A stretch of 64,000 bases of DNA from Blattamonas nauphoetae (Eukaryota; Preaxostyla; Oxymonadida), in assembly GCA_033064195.1 (NCBI GenBank), contig JARBJD010000194.1:1-64000 (forward strand), read 5' to 3'. The notes beneath the pieces are model-generated. The model ran no database searches and had not been told where the DNA came from. It saw only the letters and a program-made list of their open reading frames with translations. Numbering within the stretch: the first letter of the stretch is position 1; every line of letters begins with the position of its first letter. The position numbers were made by a program, and so were the translations under genes. Positions 8,850 through 18,902 of this stretch are shown here, one piece after another.

Positions 8850-9912
8850 TACAAATTAAAAAAATTCAAAAATGAAAATTCTTTCGTTGCTTTCTCAGTT
8901 TTGGATTTTTCCCTAGAAACGAGGATCAATGGGTTCGATCACTCATTTCTCAAGAGTGTTTGTTTCGTTCCGATTCTTCGCGTTTCAGATTCTCCTGAAC
9001 TCCAGGATCATCGTGGTATGCTCCGTTTTTTACTTTTTCCGAACTTTTACAGAGTTATTCGAGGTTTCACAACCGGGTGCAGATCTCTGCACAAGTATGT
9101 ATTCTTCATCATTTCACTCTCATTTTCCTCTTATTTCAGCTCTGTTTTATCTGTTTTTGATCGAATTGTCACTTCATTTTCACTTGTTATTGTTTCGTTT
9201 TTGGTCACACTTCAGTCCTCGTTTTCTCGTTGATTACTGTTTTTAACCACTTCATTCTTGTTTCTTTCGTTCACACCTTTTCTCAAAAACACTGGACTAA
9301 TTTCCGTTAAGTGAAGATTCCGACATTCTGCAGAGATCTCACTTTCAACGGCTCACTTCATATCTCGGAATTTTTCCGTAATCTTCATCATATCACATAC
9401 TTTTTTGAATCATTTTTGTTGTTTTTAAACGAAAAAGGACCAAACACAAGCGAAATTTTCACTATTGGTGTCACATTTCACACCGTTTTGACGATCGTCA
9501 ATTTCCCTCTCAGTTTCATACTTGCCCACTTCATTCATACTTGTTTCGCTTTCTTTTACTCTGTTTTTGTGAAAAAGTTGATGAAAATTGCAACAAAATG
9601 ATGTGCTAGTGAAGTGAGAACGGCCCACAAAATGGAAGTGATATGAGCAAAATGAAGAGGAATGATGAAGAGATCAAATGTGAAATGGGGAGAAAAAGTG
9701 ATGAAATGAAAGGGACTACAGTCGGTTTTGAAGTGACAAAAACGGTCAAAAGTTGAGAAGTGAAAACATGAAAAAGTGACTTTATGGGAGAACTATCCGA
9801 CAAAATCTCCTCAAAATTGGAGCACACCTTACTCAGACCGTGAGAAAGAAGGATTTGCAGTGAAAATCGGATCAAAAAATCCATAGTGTCAAAATGTTGG
9901 TGCAAATGTGTC
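8850..9912. other. Non-coding stretch with strand-switch composition
   Basis: No convincing gene. From about 9100 to 9580 the plus strand is pyrimidine-rich and full of TCAC words. From about 9600 to the transposon at 9922 it is purine-rich and full of GTGA words. This is what an old, imperfect inverted repeat would leave. It may be terminal sequence of the virus-like element or an older transposon into which the Mutator-like element jumped. Confidence 0.5.
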
Positions 9913-9921
9913 GTCAGAGGT

Positions 9922-12843
9922 GGGTAGGTCTAGGCTCAGATCTGGAAAAGTCTAGACGCAGATCTGCAGATCGGTCTAGGCGCAGATCTGAAAGTCTACA
10001 CGCAGATCTCTTTTGTTTCGTTGATACAACACCTTATAGAACCTTTTGAGAAGAATAAATGATGTGAAATGATGAAATAATAGATTAGGGTCAAAAGAAG
10101 AGAGGTATTGATGAAACGGGATTCTGGTCGAGTTGAAGAATGGAAAAAGGGGTATGATCACGACGAGAAATGTGACTGACTCAAAAGTCTGGGGAGATGA
10201 AATGTGTGGATCGTCTTCACAGTTCCGACAGGCTGATATCTCCTCTTTCCGCTTCGTTAGACCTTGTCGTTTGATCATCGTGCATCTCCGTCCGTTTTGG
10301 GGCAGCGGCCACTGGCTTGTCGAACCCCACCCGCTGAGCAATAGTGTTGAGGATGTGCAGCTCCGGTTCGATGTCGCTTTTCTTCGTGTCTTTCTGGTGT
10401 TCTCACATACCTTACGAGAATGTAGGAGAGATCATCAAATGCTGCGACGGAGTGGAAGGCGACGAGGCCAGCTGACGACGGGAAAGAGTGAGGAGAGAAG
10501 AGAATGACATACCCACAACTCGACGTTCTTGATTGCTCTGGCTATGGCGAGGAGGAGAATGGGCTTCTTATGTTCGAGTGCTTGTAAAAACTGACGAAGG
10601 CAATGAAAAGGCAAAAACCTCTGTTGACTGCGGCAAGTGCATACTTTGAGACTCTCTGCTTATCGTCGTGTCTACATTCATAAACGAATGCTCAACATCA
10701 AAGATTTTGAGTCGAGCGTCTACAATTAATAAGGACTTCAAAACCTGCCCTGCTCCTTTTCCCCTCCAAGACAAGTCGGTGATCGTAATGATGGGAGTGG
10801 GATGGGTGAGCTGGATGGAGATGATGGTTCGAAGCCAAAGTTGAAAACGATCTGCCAATGTGAAGTCAATTCAGAAGAAAAAGAGCGGCGCTGTTGTCCA
10901 CGCGGTGTATAAATGTGGAGAAATGTCTTCCTCTTCAGAATCGGACAGATCCAACGAAGGAGACGCAGAATGAGTTTCAACGTTTTGGTGTCCGACGACG
11001 GTGATGAATTGAAAGGGAAATAAGGAATACGCGATGAGACTATCGGCCCAGATAGTGCGTGAGGTGACAGATCACAATTTTGAAGGCCGTTGTCATGTGG
11101 GGGCATCATGAGAGGATCGTTGATGGCGTCTTTCAAATGGGAGATATTTGGGAGAGATGACGAAATAAAGGGTGATTAAGGTGATGTGTGACAACCTGGG
11201 TAGGGATGTGTTGTGAATATTGGAAGCGGTGGCGAGTTTGGTCTTCCATGTGATGGAGTGTGTGGGAAAATCGAAAATTGTGAGCTGAATACGACTTGCT
11301 TTGTCTCAAAAAAATGAATTAGAAGCCACTAAAGCATCTGCAGGCTGTGTGGAGCGAACTACGGCCTTGAAATCTGTCCAATTCGAGAGATATGCCTTTG
11401 CGATCAATGAAGAATCTGGTGGAGTTGTTTGTTCTCTCCAAAAAGTCTGTATGCGATAGGAACTAGAAATCTCGTCGTGTGAACGAAAGCTTGGAGATCT
11501 GATCGGTTTTGCGCTCGATTGAGTGATTGGTGAGTCATTCAGATCTGATCCGGACCAAGACAGCCGAACAGAAAGAGATGCGATTGTTGAAAGCATCTTG
11601 AGATCGTCTGGATTCTCCTTTCCAAACAGACCAGTCAAAGGCTGCCCAGAGCGACAGACAGTTCGTCAATTTTTGTGTTGGAACGAGAGAGGAGGAAATC
11701 TGTGTTTGCAGCGATAGTTGGCTATTTTGTGGAGAGAATCATCGCTGATATTAGCAGGGACACACAGGAGCATTCGGTACGTATCACAAAGGCCATATCG
11801 AAGATTCTCTTTGGTCAGTTGTCATTGGTTGTTGCGAGATGCGAATATAGACATCTTTGTGTATTCTTCGAGCAAATTAAAATGCCCCCAACTCTCACGT
11901 GAAATTTGCAGTGTGTCTTTTCCTAATTGCGAAGGTGGTGTTCGGTGTTGGAACGCGAAGACTGTGTTGATCGATGTGATGGGGACAAATAGAGAAAGAA
12001 TGGTATTCATCTGCCGTAAAAATGAGGATAGTCCCCACTTGAGACGAAGCGAGATGAATGAGGGAGTTTTCTGGTCATCGAAGGCTCCAATGGACGGAAA
12101 TGGGATCGAGAGTTTCCGGACCTATGAAGACATTAGACGAGGGGATGATTAGAACAGGTGTAAGTCAATTTTTGAGGAGAATGAATCGAGATCGAGAAGG
12201 AGGTGATCTCCTTCAAGCAAACAGCGATTTTCACACATTTTTGTCCTTGGATACTGTCCAAGAGGGAAGAAATACCAAACTGAAGATTTATGAAGGAAGA
12301 GAAGAATGAGAATGAAGAGTTGGTACTTGTGTAAAGTGTTAGTGAGAAGATATCGATGAAGAACCAACAAAAATGATGAAAACTCGGAAAACCAAACCGA
12401 TATGTCGTTAAGATCAGCTGACACGGAATGAAAGGCAAATCAATGTACACATCCTCGTAGACGGAGTGCTCAAAGACAAACTCACCATCCAGCCGTGGGA
12501 ACGGTCATTCTGAAAATGAACAAGGAATATGATTGAAAGAACAAACACTCGCTGGTGAACATTCAGCTAGGTGCAGATATACGTTATGTCGAGGAGTAGA
12601 CTTGATCAACCCAGGATCGGTCCGACTCGTTGAACATTGAACTAAAAAACACTGAAAAGTGATCTTAAACCAAAAAAAAACAGGAAATGATGTCGATACT
12701 GAGGTGTTGGAAGAATAAAATGAGGTGTTTAATGGAAAATAAGGAGAGAAACGTCGGATCTGCGTGTGGACCTGGAGATCTGCGCCTAGACCGATCTGCA
12801 GATCTGCGTCTAGACTTTTTCGGATCTGAGTCTAGACCTACCC
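9922..12843. mobile_element. Mutator-like (MULE) DNA transposon, 2.9 kb
   Basis: Two inverted terminal repeats of about 86 bp (9922-10007 and 12758-12843) begin GGGTAGGTCTAG and match at most positions. Each contains about four copies of a degenerate word of the form TCTAG-CGCAGATCTG, possible transposase-binding sites. The sequence GTCAGAGGT occurs at 9913-9921 and 12844-12852 as a 9-bp direct target duplication. Long TIRs with a 9-bp duplication are characteristic of Mutator-like elements. The interior has no recognisable intact transposase but carries a spliced gene on the minus strand. High TIR identity and the exact duplication point to a fairly recent insertion. Confidence 0.85.
10217..12515 (-). 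CDS. Spliced gene carried inside the MULE
   Basis: Minus-strand exons read as protein and are joined by tiny introns: exons 10902-about 11136, 10619-10851, 10513-10590, 10416-10471 and 10217-10393 (TGA stop), with introns of 50, 28, 41 and 22 nt. Three of these four junctions keep phase; the 41-nt one is one base out, so it is misread or decayed. Open stretches at about 11306-11638 and 11822-12120 and an ATG near 12515 suggest further 5' exons. The product would be a helical protein of several hundred residues. No DDE or SWIM transposase motif was recognised, so it is either a captured host gene or a transposase too diverged to see. Confidence 0.45.
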
Positions 12844-12852
12844 GTCAGAGGT

Positions 12853-15029
12853 GTGATCAAAAAACCGTCCATAAAAAGTGAACTATAGGTGATGTACAAC
12901 CAGAATTCTCAAAAAAGGGTTGTTTAATGACGATTGTGAAGTGGTTTGAAGGAAATCAATGAGAAATGAAAATTGGTGAAAAATTGTGAAAACGATCGTG
13001 TGTCGAGGATCGTCAGAACCGAATGACGTGAATACCTGTCCACTAGCGTTTTAAGTGGTTTTGAGGTCATCAGAGGGTGAAAAGTGACGTGTAGGAGAAG
13101 AGCGAGACGTCACTTTCTCCTCCTTAAAAATTTTGTCATTTTCAAAATATGTTGTGGGGTCGGATCAAACTTTTTTTTCAAAAGTGCTTTTTTCCTAAAA
13201 TTTCACCTATCAAACTCAATTTCGTAATTTTAGAACGTGTTTGAACACAATTTGAGACATAAAGGTGTTCATAGTGGCGAAATCCGAACATCGACTTTTT
13301 CGTCACTTTTTCGACCTAAGTTCGGTACACAGTTCGACGAATTCTCAACCGATTTTCATCAGGATTGTCTTGATCGATGACCGACAGTGTCCCCGAGATT
13401 TTAGATTTTTTTTCAGAATTTTTCGAAATGGTTCTCACATTGGTTTCACTTGATTTGTGGTCAAAAAGGGAAAAACACCAAAAAAGTGCCAACATTTTTT
13501 CGAATGTTGCCAAAATTTGCTTCAAAATTGACACTTTTCACGAGGTCAAAATATTAGTCATATTTTAAGAATTTAGGCCAAATATTGATGTCATCAAAAT
13601 GTCATAAATTCCTTTTAATACAAGATTCAAAATTGGTCAATCGGACTTGACTTTCAACTTTGGTTTTCAACGATTTTTTCAATCGGGTTCTCTATTCGTT
13701 CTCTATACTACTAATGACTCACTAAAATCTTTGGATCAATCTCATTTCAAGTTGCCGTTTCAGACCTCTCCTTCTTGTGATTTTCGTTGGCATCACCCGT
13801 TTTTCTCAAACCATACGCTAAATAAGACAAATTTAAATTCCATTTCAGTGACTTCGGATATATTGATGAATCAGTGGCAGTTGTCGAGAGGCTTTGTTTG
13901 TTCCGAACAAATATGAGTGAAATAAACAATTCGAGGTTGAAGAGTGGTCCAGCACAGTGTAAAAGGGTTTTTTCTTGTCGATTATGTCTGGTCTGCCAAC
14001 CTTTGAACACTCGGAAAAAAAAGTTGTCGGCAAAGATCAACTCCGAACAATTCATTCTCCTCTATCATACCTCCTCCTTTCCTCATCTTCACAGTAAATG
14101 GTCGACTACTCTTTTTTCCATGTTCGATCCTCATAAGACCTCAAATATCACCATTATTTCTCAAAAAGTTTATCCGACTCGATTCTCCACCAACCGAAGA
14201 GAAACTCTGAGATCTCTCCTTCGACCATCTTTTCGAGTAAAAGAGCTTCACTAAAGCCATCACTTGATACGATTCTCTCTCAAGGGAAGGATAATCAAGT
14301 TCAGATCCCAAACCAATCATCGTCAGCTGTTCGAGGGGAAGAAGATGTCCGACCAGACCCCCTGGTCAACCCCCAGGAAGGAACTACTGTTTGTATTTGC
14401 ATTCACTTGGCCAACATGAAGTACTTCAAGCCGACAGAGTCAACACAAAACATTGCCATCCAATTCCTCTAATTTCTTGACTAACCGATAAAGCCCAAGA
14501 ATATCACACAAGATGATGGATATAATCAGCTCTACAGGTTTTTTGGGTCCACCGACACCCGAGGAAAGGTAGGATCATATTCGAGGACATTGACCACATT
14601 CTGAACGAACAGGTCCTCCAAAAGTGAATAATCACAACTTACATCCACTCCTCTCAACATCTGGCCTTCAAAGAACCTCATACAACACAACGATGGCCAC
14701 TTTTGTACAAGACGATCACCTTTATCGGCTGGACTCTCCTTCCTCATCGCACAACGACAGAAGTGGATTGAACAGCACTTCACTCACAACATCGCAACGT
14801 GCCTCATCTCAATCGCTGCGAGAAAGAAGAAGGAAGAGATGGTTCGACGCTGTCAGACGGTAGGAAGAGATAGAAGAACAACCGACGGATGAACAGGAGG
14901 TCATGAATCGCTCATTTCCAGTTGCGTTATCTTCCTCCATGATGATCTTTGATTCACTCATTTCAGACTTTTGATTAAGAACAGACACTCTATTGAGGAC
15001 TAATACACTGTGAAAATATTCACTTTAAC
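12853..15029. other. Non-coding stretch between transposons
   Basis: No gene supported. From 12853 to about 13090 the plus strand continues the GTGA-rich, purine-rich character seen left of the MULE; from about 13090 to 13600 it turns TCAC-rich. A short imperfect hairpin lies near 13084-13120. From 14300 to 14870 there are protein-like words in broken frames (see rejected items). The rest shows nothing definite. Confidence 0.5.
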
Positions 15030-15035
15030 CAAGTA

Positions 15036-15538
15036 GGTCGTTTTCGTCTGGAATTTCGGGTTCGCCTGAACATAATATGTAAAACGATTTGGTCCTCATT
15101 TATACAAAATATTCAAATAAGGTAGTATCTGAAATCGATTGTGCAACATAAAAAGAGTTATAGTTTGTTCCTACTCCCGATTCGTCATTCTCATCTTCAG
15201 CTCTTTCTCCAATTTTTTGCTTCATTCCGACTTCAATAAGGTTCAACCCCACTCGTGCCCACCACTCTCTCCATACCTGCCTCGGAGTCGAAATTGATTG
15301 GGTTACGTTGCTTGTTTCATGACGATCAACAAATGTGAGTCCATAATTATTTATTTTTTTGACCTGTCTGTCTCAAAAAATGACTCAAAATATTTGAATC
15401 TTGAAGTTTTTTTCTCCAATTCGAGATTGAGAACTCACAGCCACTTATCAATCATCATTTAGTATTATTTTCCGAAAGAGAGAGGAATTAAACCTTACCC
15501 ATAACTTGCCTCACCCGAAATTTCAGACAAAAACGACC
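15036..15538. mobile_element. MITE copy 1, about 503 bp
   Basis: Terminal inverted repeats of about 26 bp: the left end begins GGTCGTTTTCGTCTGG and the right end is its complement with two mismatches. The hexamer CAAGTA flanks both sides (15030-15035 and 15539-15544) as a likely target duplication. There is no coding capacity. The neighbouring sequence from about 15548 is a second, diverged copy, including the internal segment with ACTCGTGCCC and CACTCTCTCC. This copy lacks the foldback insertion and so preserves the empty target site near 15280. Confidence 0.75.
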
Positions 15539-15547
15539 CAAGTAATT

Positions 15548-17432
15548 GGGACATTTTCATCTGGAATTTCGGGTCCACACGAACGTCGGATATATAGTGA
15601 TTTAATCCTCTTGAAAACAAAATCTTCAAACAAGGTATCATATGATAGACAATGAGCTTCATAAAAAGAGTAATTGTTTGTTCCTTCTCCTGGTTTGTCA
15701 TTCTCACATTCAACTCTTTCTCCTCATTTCTTGTTTATTACGACTTCTTTATGGTTCAATCCCCACTCGTGCCCGCCACTCTCTCCATATAGCCACGTGA
15801 AAACCCGGGAATATCAGGAAAACCCGAGAATATTTTCAGATTATCCAATTTTTTGTCCCCATCGGTTACCCATAACTCCGACCCAAACATTTTTAGGTCA
15901 CAACTGTTTCTGGAAGGACATCGACATGATGTCATGAATCGATTGAGGTAGAAATTGAACCTCCAAAATAGGACACCGGGCTGGGGTCTCCTATTTTGGA
16001 ACTTTTTTTGACCCCATTTTTGACCATCAAAAAATTGAGGTCCTTAACATTTAAGCTTAGGAAAGTCGAACTTCACGACCACTTTTCTTCACGCCTGTTC
16101 AAGATTGTTCTTTCTCGTTTCATTTATGATGGTTTGGGATGGTTTTCTCACGAAATAACAATTTTTTGAAAAATGAAAAATCTTGGGGAGACTTGGGGGA
16201 AAAGTCAAAATGAAAAAGTGATTTCCCTGTATAATAAGCTTAGGACCCTGAAAACTTGTTTTGATCATATCTCCACAACCAGGCATAGTTCCGACATGAA
16301 GTTTTCACCAAGATGGATGTTTTGTTTGATCATAATTTTTTCTGAATTTTTTGAGAGTTTTCGATGGCTTCCTATTTAGGAGGTCAGGGCACTTTTTTAA
16401 ATTTGCAAATCGGTATTTTGCCCAAATTTTCCTCAATTGTCAATTTTTCACAAAAATAATCATTTCTACATGATTGTGGCTCTGACACCACTCTTTCGAT
16501 GAAATTTGAGGATGAGATGACTCTTAGAAGAAAAATGCTGCTGAGACTGATAGACACAGGGCAAAAAATCCAAAAATTATCTCAACTGCCACAGGGTGAT
16601 TTTTTTCAAAATTTTCAGAAAAAATTATGATCAAACAAAACATCCATATTGGTGAAAACTTCATGTCGGAACTATGCCTGGTTGTGGAGATATGATCAAA
16701 ACAAGTTTTCAGGGTCCTAAGCTTATTATACAGGGAAATCACTTTTTCATTTTGACTTTTCCCCCAAGTCTCCCCAAGATTTTTCATTTTTCAAAAAATT
16801 GTTATTTCGTGAGAAAACCATCCCAAACCATCATAAATGAAACGAGAAAGAACAATCTTGAACAGGCGTGAAGAAAAGTGGTCGTGAAGTTCGACTTTCC
16901 TAAGCTTAAATGTTAAGGACCTCAATTTTTTGATGGTCAAAAATGGGGTCAAAAAAAGTTCCAAAATAGGAGACCCCAGCCCGGTGTCCTATTTTGGAGG
17001 TTCAATTTCTACCTCAATCGATTCATGACATCATGTCGATGTCCTTCCAGAAACAGTTGTGACCTAAAAATGTTTGGGTCGGAGTTATGGGTAACCGATG
17101 GGGACAAAAAATTGGATAATCTGAAAATATTCTCGGGTTTTCCTGATATTCCCGGGTTTTCACGTGACTATACCTTCCTCGGAAGCGAGATTGATTGAGT
17201 TCTTTTGCTTGTTTCTTGACGATCATGAAAAATGAGTCCATTATTGTTTTATCACATTCTTGTCTCTCTCAAATTACGACTCAAAACATTACAATATTGA
17301 AGTTTTGTTTATCAATTCGAGATTAAGAACTCTCAACCTAAAATAATTCATCATAGACGACTATTTTCCTCTTTGTTGAGGATGAAACATATACCCATAA
17401 CTTGCCTCACCCGAAATTCCAGACGAAAACCA
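15548..17432. mobile_element. MITE copy 2, split by a foldback element
   Basis: A second copy of the 0.5-kb MITE (outer parts 15548-15789 and 17171-17432, about 505 bp together). Its right end, ACCCGAAATTCCAGACG, and left end, CATCTGGAATTTCGGGT, are inverted repeats of each other and match copy 1. The unit is interrupted at the position equivalent to about 15281 of copy 1 by a 1.38-kb foldback element. It is more diverged from copy 1 than the two arms of the insert are from each other, so the order of events is clear. Confidence 0.7.
15790..17170. mobile_element. Foldback transposon, 556-bp arms, TA target
   Basis: A near-perfect giant inverted repeat: arms 15790 to about 16345 and about 16615-17170, with a unique loop of about 270 bp. 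The tips read TAG(C/T)CACGTGAAAACC. Comparison with the uninterrupted MITE copy shows insertion at a TA that is duplicated (15788-15789 and 17171-17172), which fits the Tc1/mariner mode of integration. Only a few mismatches between the arms are visible, so the element is young. It has no transposase and must be non-autonomous. The matching small open frames in both arms are simply the palindrome read twice. Confidence 0.85.
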
Positions 17433-18171
17433 CTCAATTCCTCATATTTCGCCTTAATCACGAAATATTTGCACATCTCACTAGCACCTTCACCTTCTGT
17501 TTACAACTGACAAAAAGTGACTAAACAGAGAGAAAAACCAATTGGGCGATTCTGAATGAAAAGTTACTTTACACTATGGAGCGTCGGTAAAAATCATTTT
17601 TTGTGTAATTATCAATTACCAGCTTTCAAGACGGATAAGGGTAGAATTATGTCGATTTTGTCTTGATCGCGTTCGAGAGAGCACTTTTTTGAAAGTCGAC
17701 TTTTGTCACATTATTTGAACCAAAACGCGTCAGAAAACAAAGAGGTCGTGTGAAATGACAGAAAAGAGCGTTGATGTGAATAATAGCAACAAGATATGCA
17801 TGAATCAGTGTTAAAGTCATGATTCACACTCAGAGCAATCCTCACGATGAGGAAGGATTATCTCCATGAAAAGACTCTGACTCTGTATAAATGGTGGATT
17901 TGATGCGAATTTTCAAATGGGAACTACGCTTGAGGGGTACAACGGAAAATGAAGGGCGATCAGACACAGAACAGTCATTCTGAGAGGATATGAGCACAAC
18001 TATCCAAGCATAATATGAAAATCGCAGAAAAGGAGTTTAACAAACCTGAGGATTTCATTAGTGAGATTATTGTAGAATTTTGTCGTCAGATCTGAGATCG
18101 GAAAAAAACAGAGTTGGATCAAGAAGACGAGAAGGTAAAAAATGACCAAATTGTGATTTTTCACTTCAAAT
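17433..18171. other. Non-coding stretch
   Basis: AT-rich sequence with short unrelated open frames only. I see no gene, RNA gene or clear repeat. Confidence 0.5.
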
Positions 18172-18576
18172 CATCAGTCATTCCGGCTTCCGGTATTTGG
18201 TTCTTAAAAAAAACAAGAAAGGGGTGATCAATGAGAACGAGCTTTCAATTCCATTTCTATTTATCATTCTTCAATCAAACAGCAGGAAAGGCCAGTAATT
18301 ATTGAACAAGTGATGCTAAAATGAAAATAAAGCAATCGTTAATGAGTTCAGATTGAGTTCAATCCATAATTTCAACTTGAGTCCGGTTGACCAGTCTCCA
18401 CACCGTCTTCAGCAGGAAGAAATTGAAATTGAGGAACAAACAACCATCTCGTGTGATCATATCAATGTCACTCACTGCTCTAATTGTTTATTTTTCTAAA
18501 ATTCGCGGACAAATTGAGATCAACCCTTTCTTTGAAAAAAATGAGAACCACATACCGGAAGCCGGAATGACTGATG
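18172..18576. mobile_element. MITE-like inverted-repeat element, 405 bp
   Basis: A perfect 25-bp inverted repeat bounds the segment (18172-18196 and 18552-18576; core ATTCCGGCTTCCGGTAT). It continues inward imperfectly for about 35 more bases with matching TGGTTCT, GAAAGGG and TGATC words. There is no coding capacity. A target duplication could not be fixed, so the true ends may lie a few bases away. The structure fits a small non-autonomous DNA transposon unrelated to the other repeats here. Confidence 0.6.
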
Positions 18577-18902
18577 TGTAAAATCAGAACAATAGTCTGC
18601 TTGTAGCTGGATATGCAAATCTGGGTGAGGAAATGTCACAGAAACAAGAAATCAGAACAAAAAAAGGAGAAGAAAAGTCAAATCAACTAGAAAAACCTTT
18701 GGTGAGTCGAAAGAAGGAGAATATGGGTTCAGTGAGGATTCGGTGAGGCTTCTCCACATCTGGAGAGAGTTGCGACGCGGGTAACATTTCATTCAGAGAG
18801 ACCCAATTGTGAAGCAAAGGAGGGTCAAATCATAAAATTTGATCAACTATCTACAGTCATTTTTGATCTTTCCACACAATTTCAAATCGACTCCTAAATC
18901 CT
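18577..18902. other. Non-coding stretch downstream of coiled-coil gene
   Basis: Intergenic sequence between the inverted-repeat element and the 3' end of the coiled-coil gene. Nothing recognisable. Confidence 0.5.

Larger units (their letters stand above)
1..8850. mobile_element. Polinton-like virus element, right-hand part
   Basis: About ten closely packed genes without introns, unlike the intron-rich host genes further right. Parts seen: an A32/FtsK-HerA-type packaging ATPase, two related capsid-type proteins, two small proteins that both begin MAPG, several unrecognised virion-like proteins, and a fibre-like protein with an S74 chaperone domain. Nearly every gene has a T-rich box (T5-6, A, T3-5) just before its start codon. 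Polymerase B and integrase genes are not in view and may lie left of the window. The right end is placed only by where coding stops; no terminal repeat could be paired. The part seen looks nearly whole, with about one break, so the insertion is probably recent. Assignment to Polinton/PLV/adintovirus rests on the ATPase and capsid organisation and is inference. Confidence 0.8.

Noticed and set aside
11718-12152. Plus-strand 144-residue open frame in the MULE
   Set aside because: It lies opposite protein-like minus-strand exons and has no family resemblance; probably a shadow.
14380-14870. Possible kinesin motor remnant
   Set aside because: Words resembling a kinesin start (TVCICIHLANMK) and the segment before its P-loop (FEDIDHILNEQ) appear in different frames with stops between, and no P-loop GQTGSGKT is visible. 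Too weak to call.
16173-16787. Identical 45-residue open frames on both strands
   Set aside because: They arise because the foldback arms are reverse complements; there is no start context or homology to suggest a protein.
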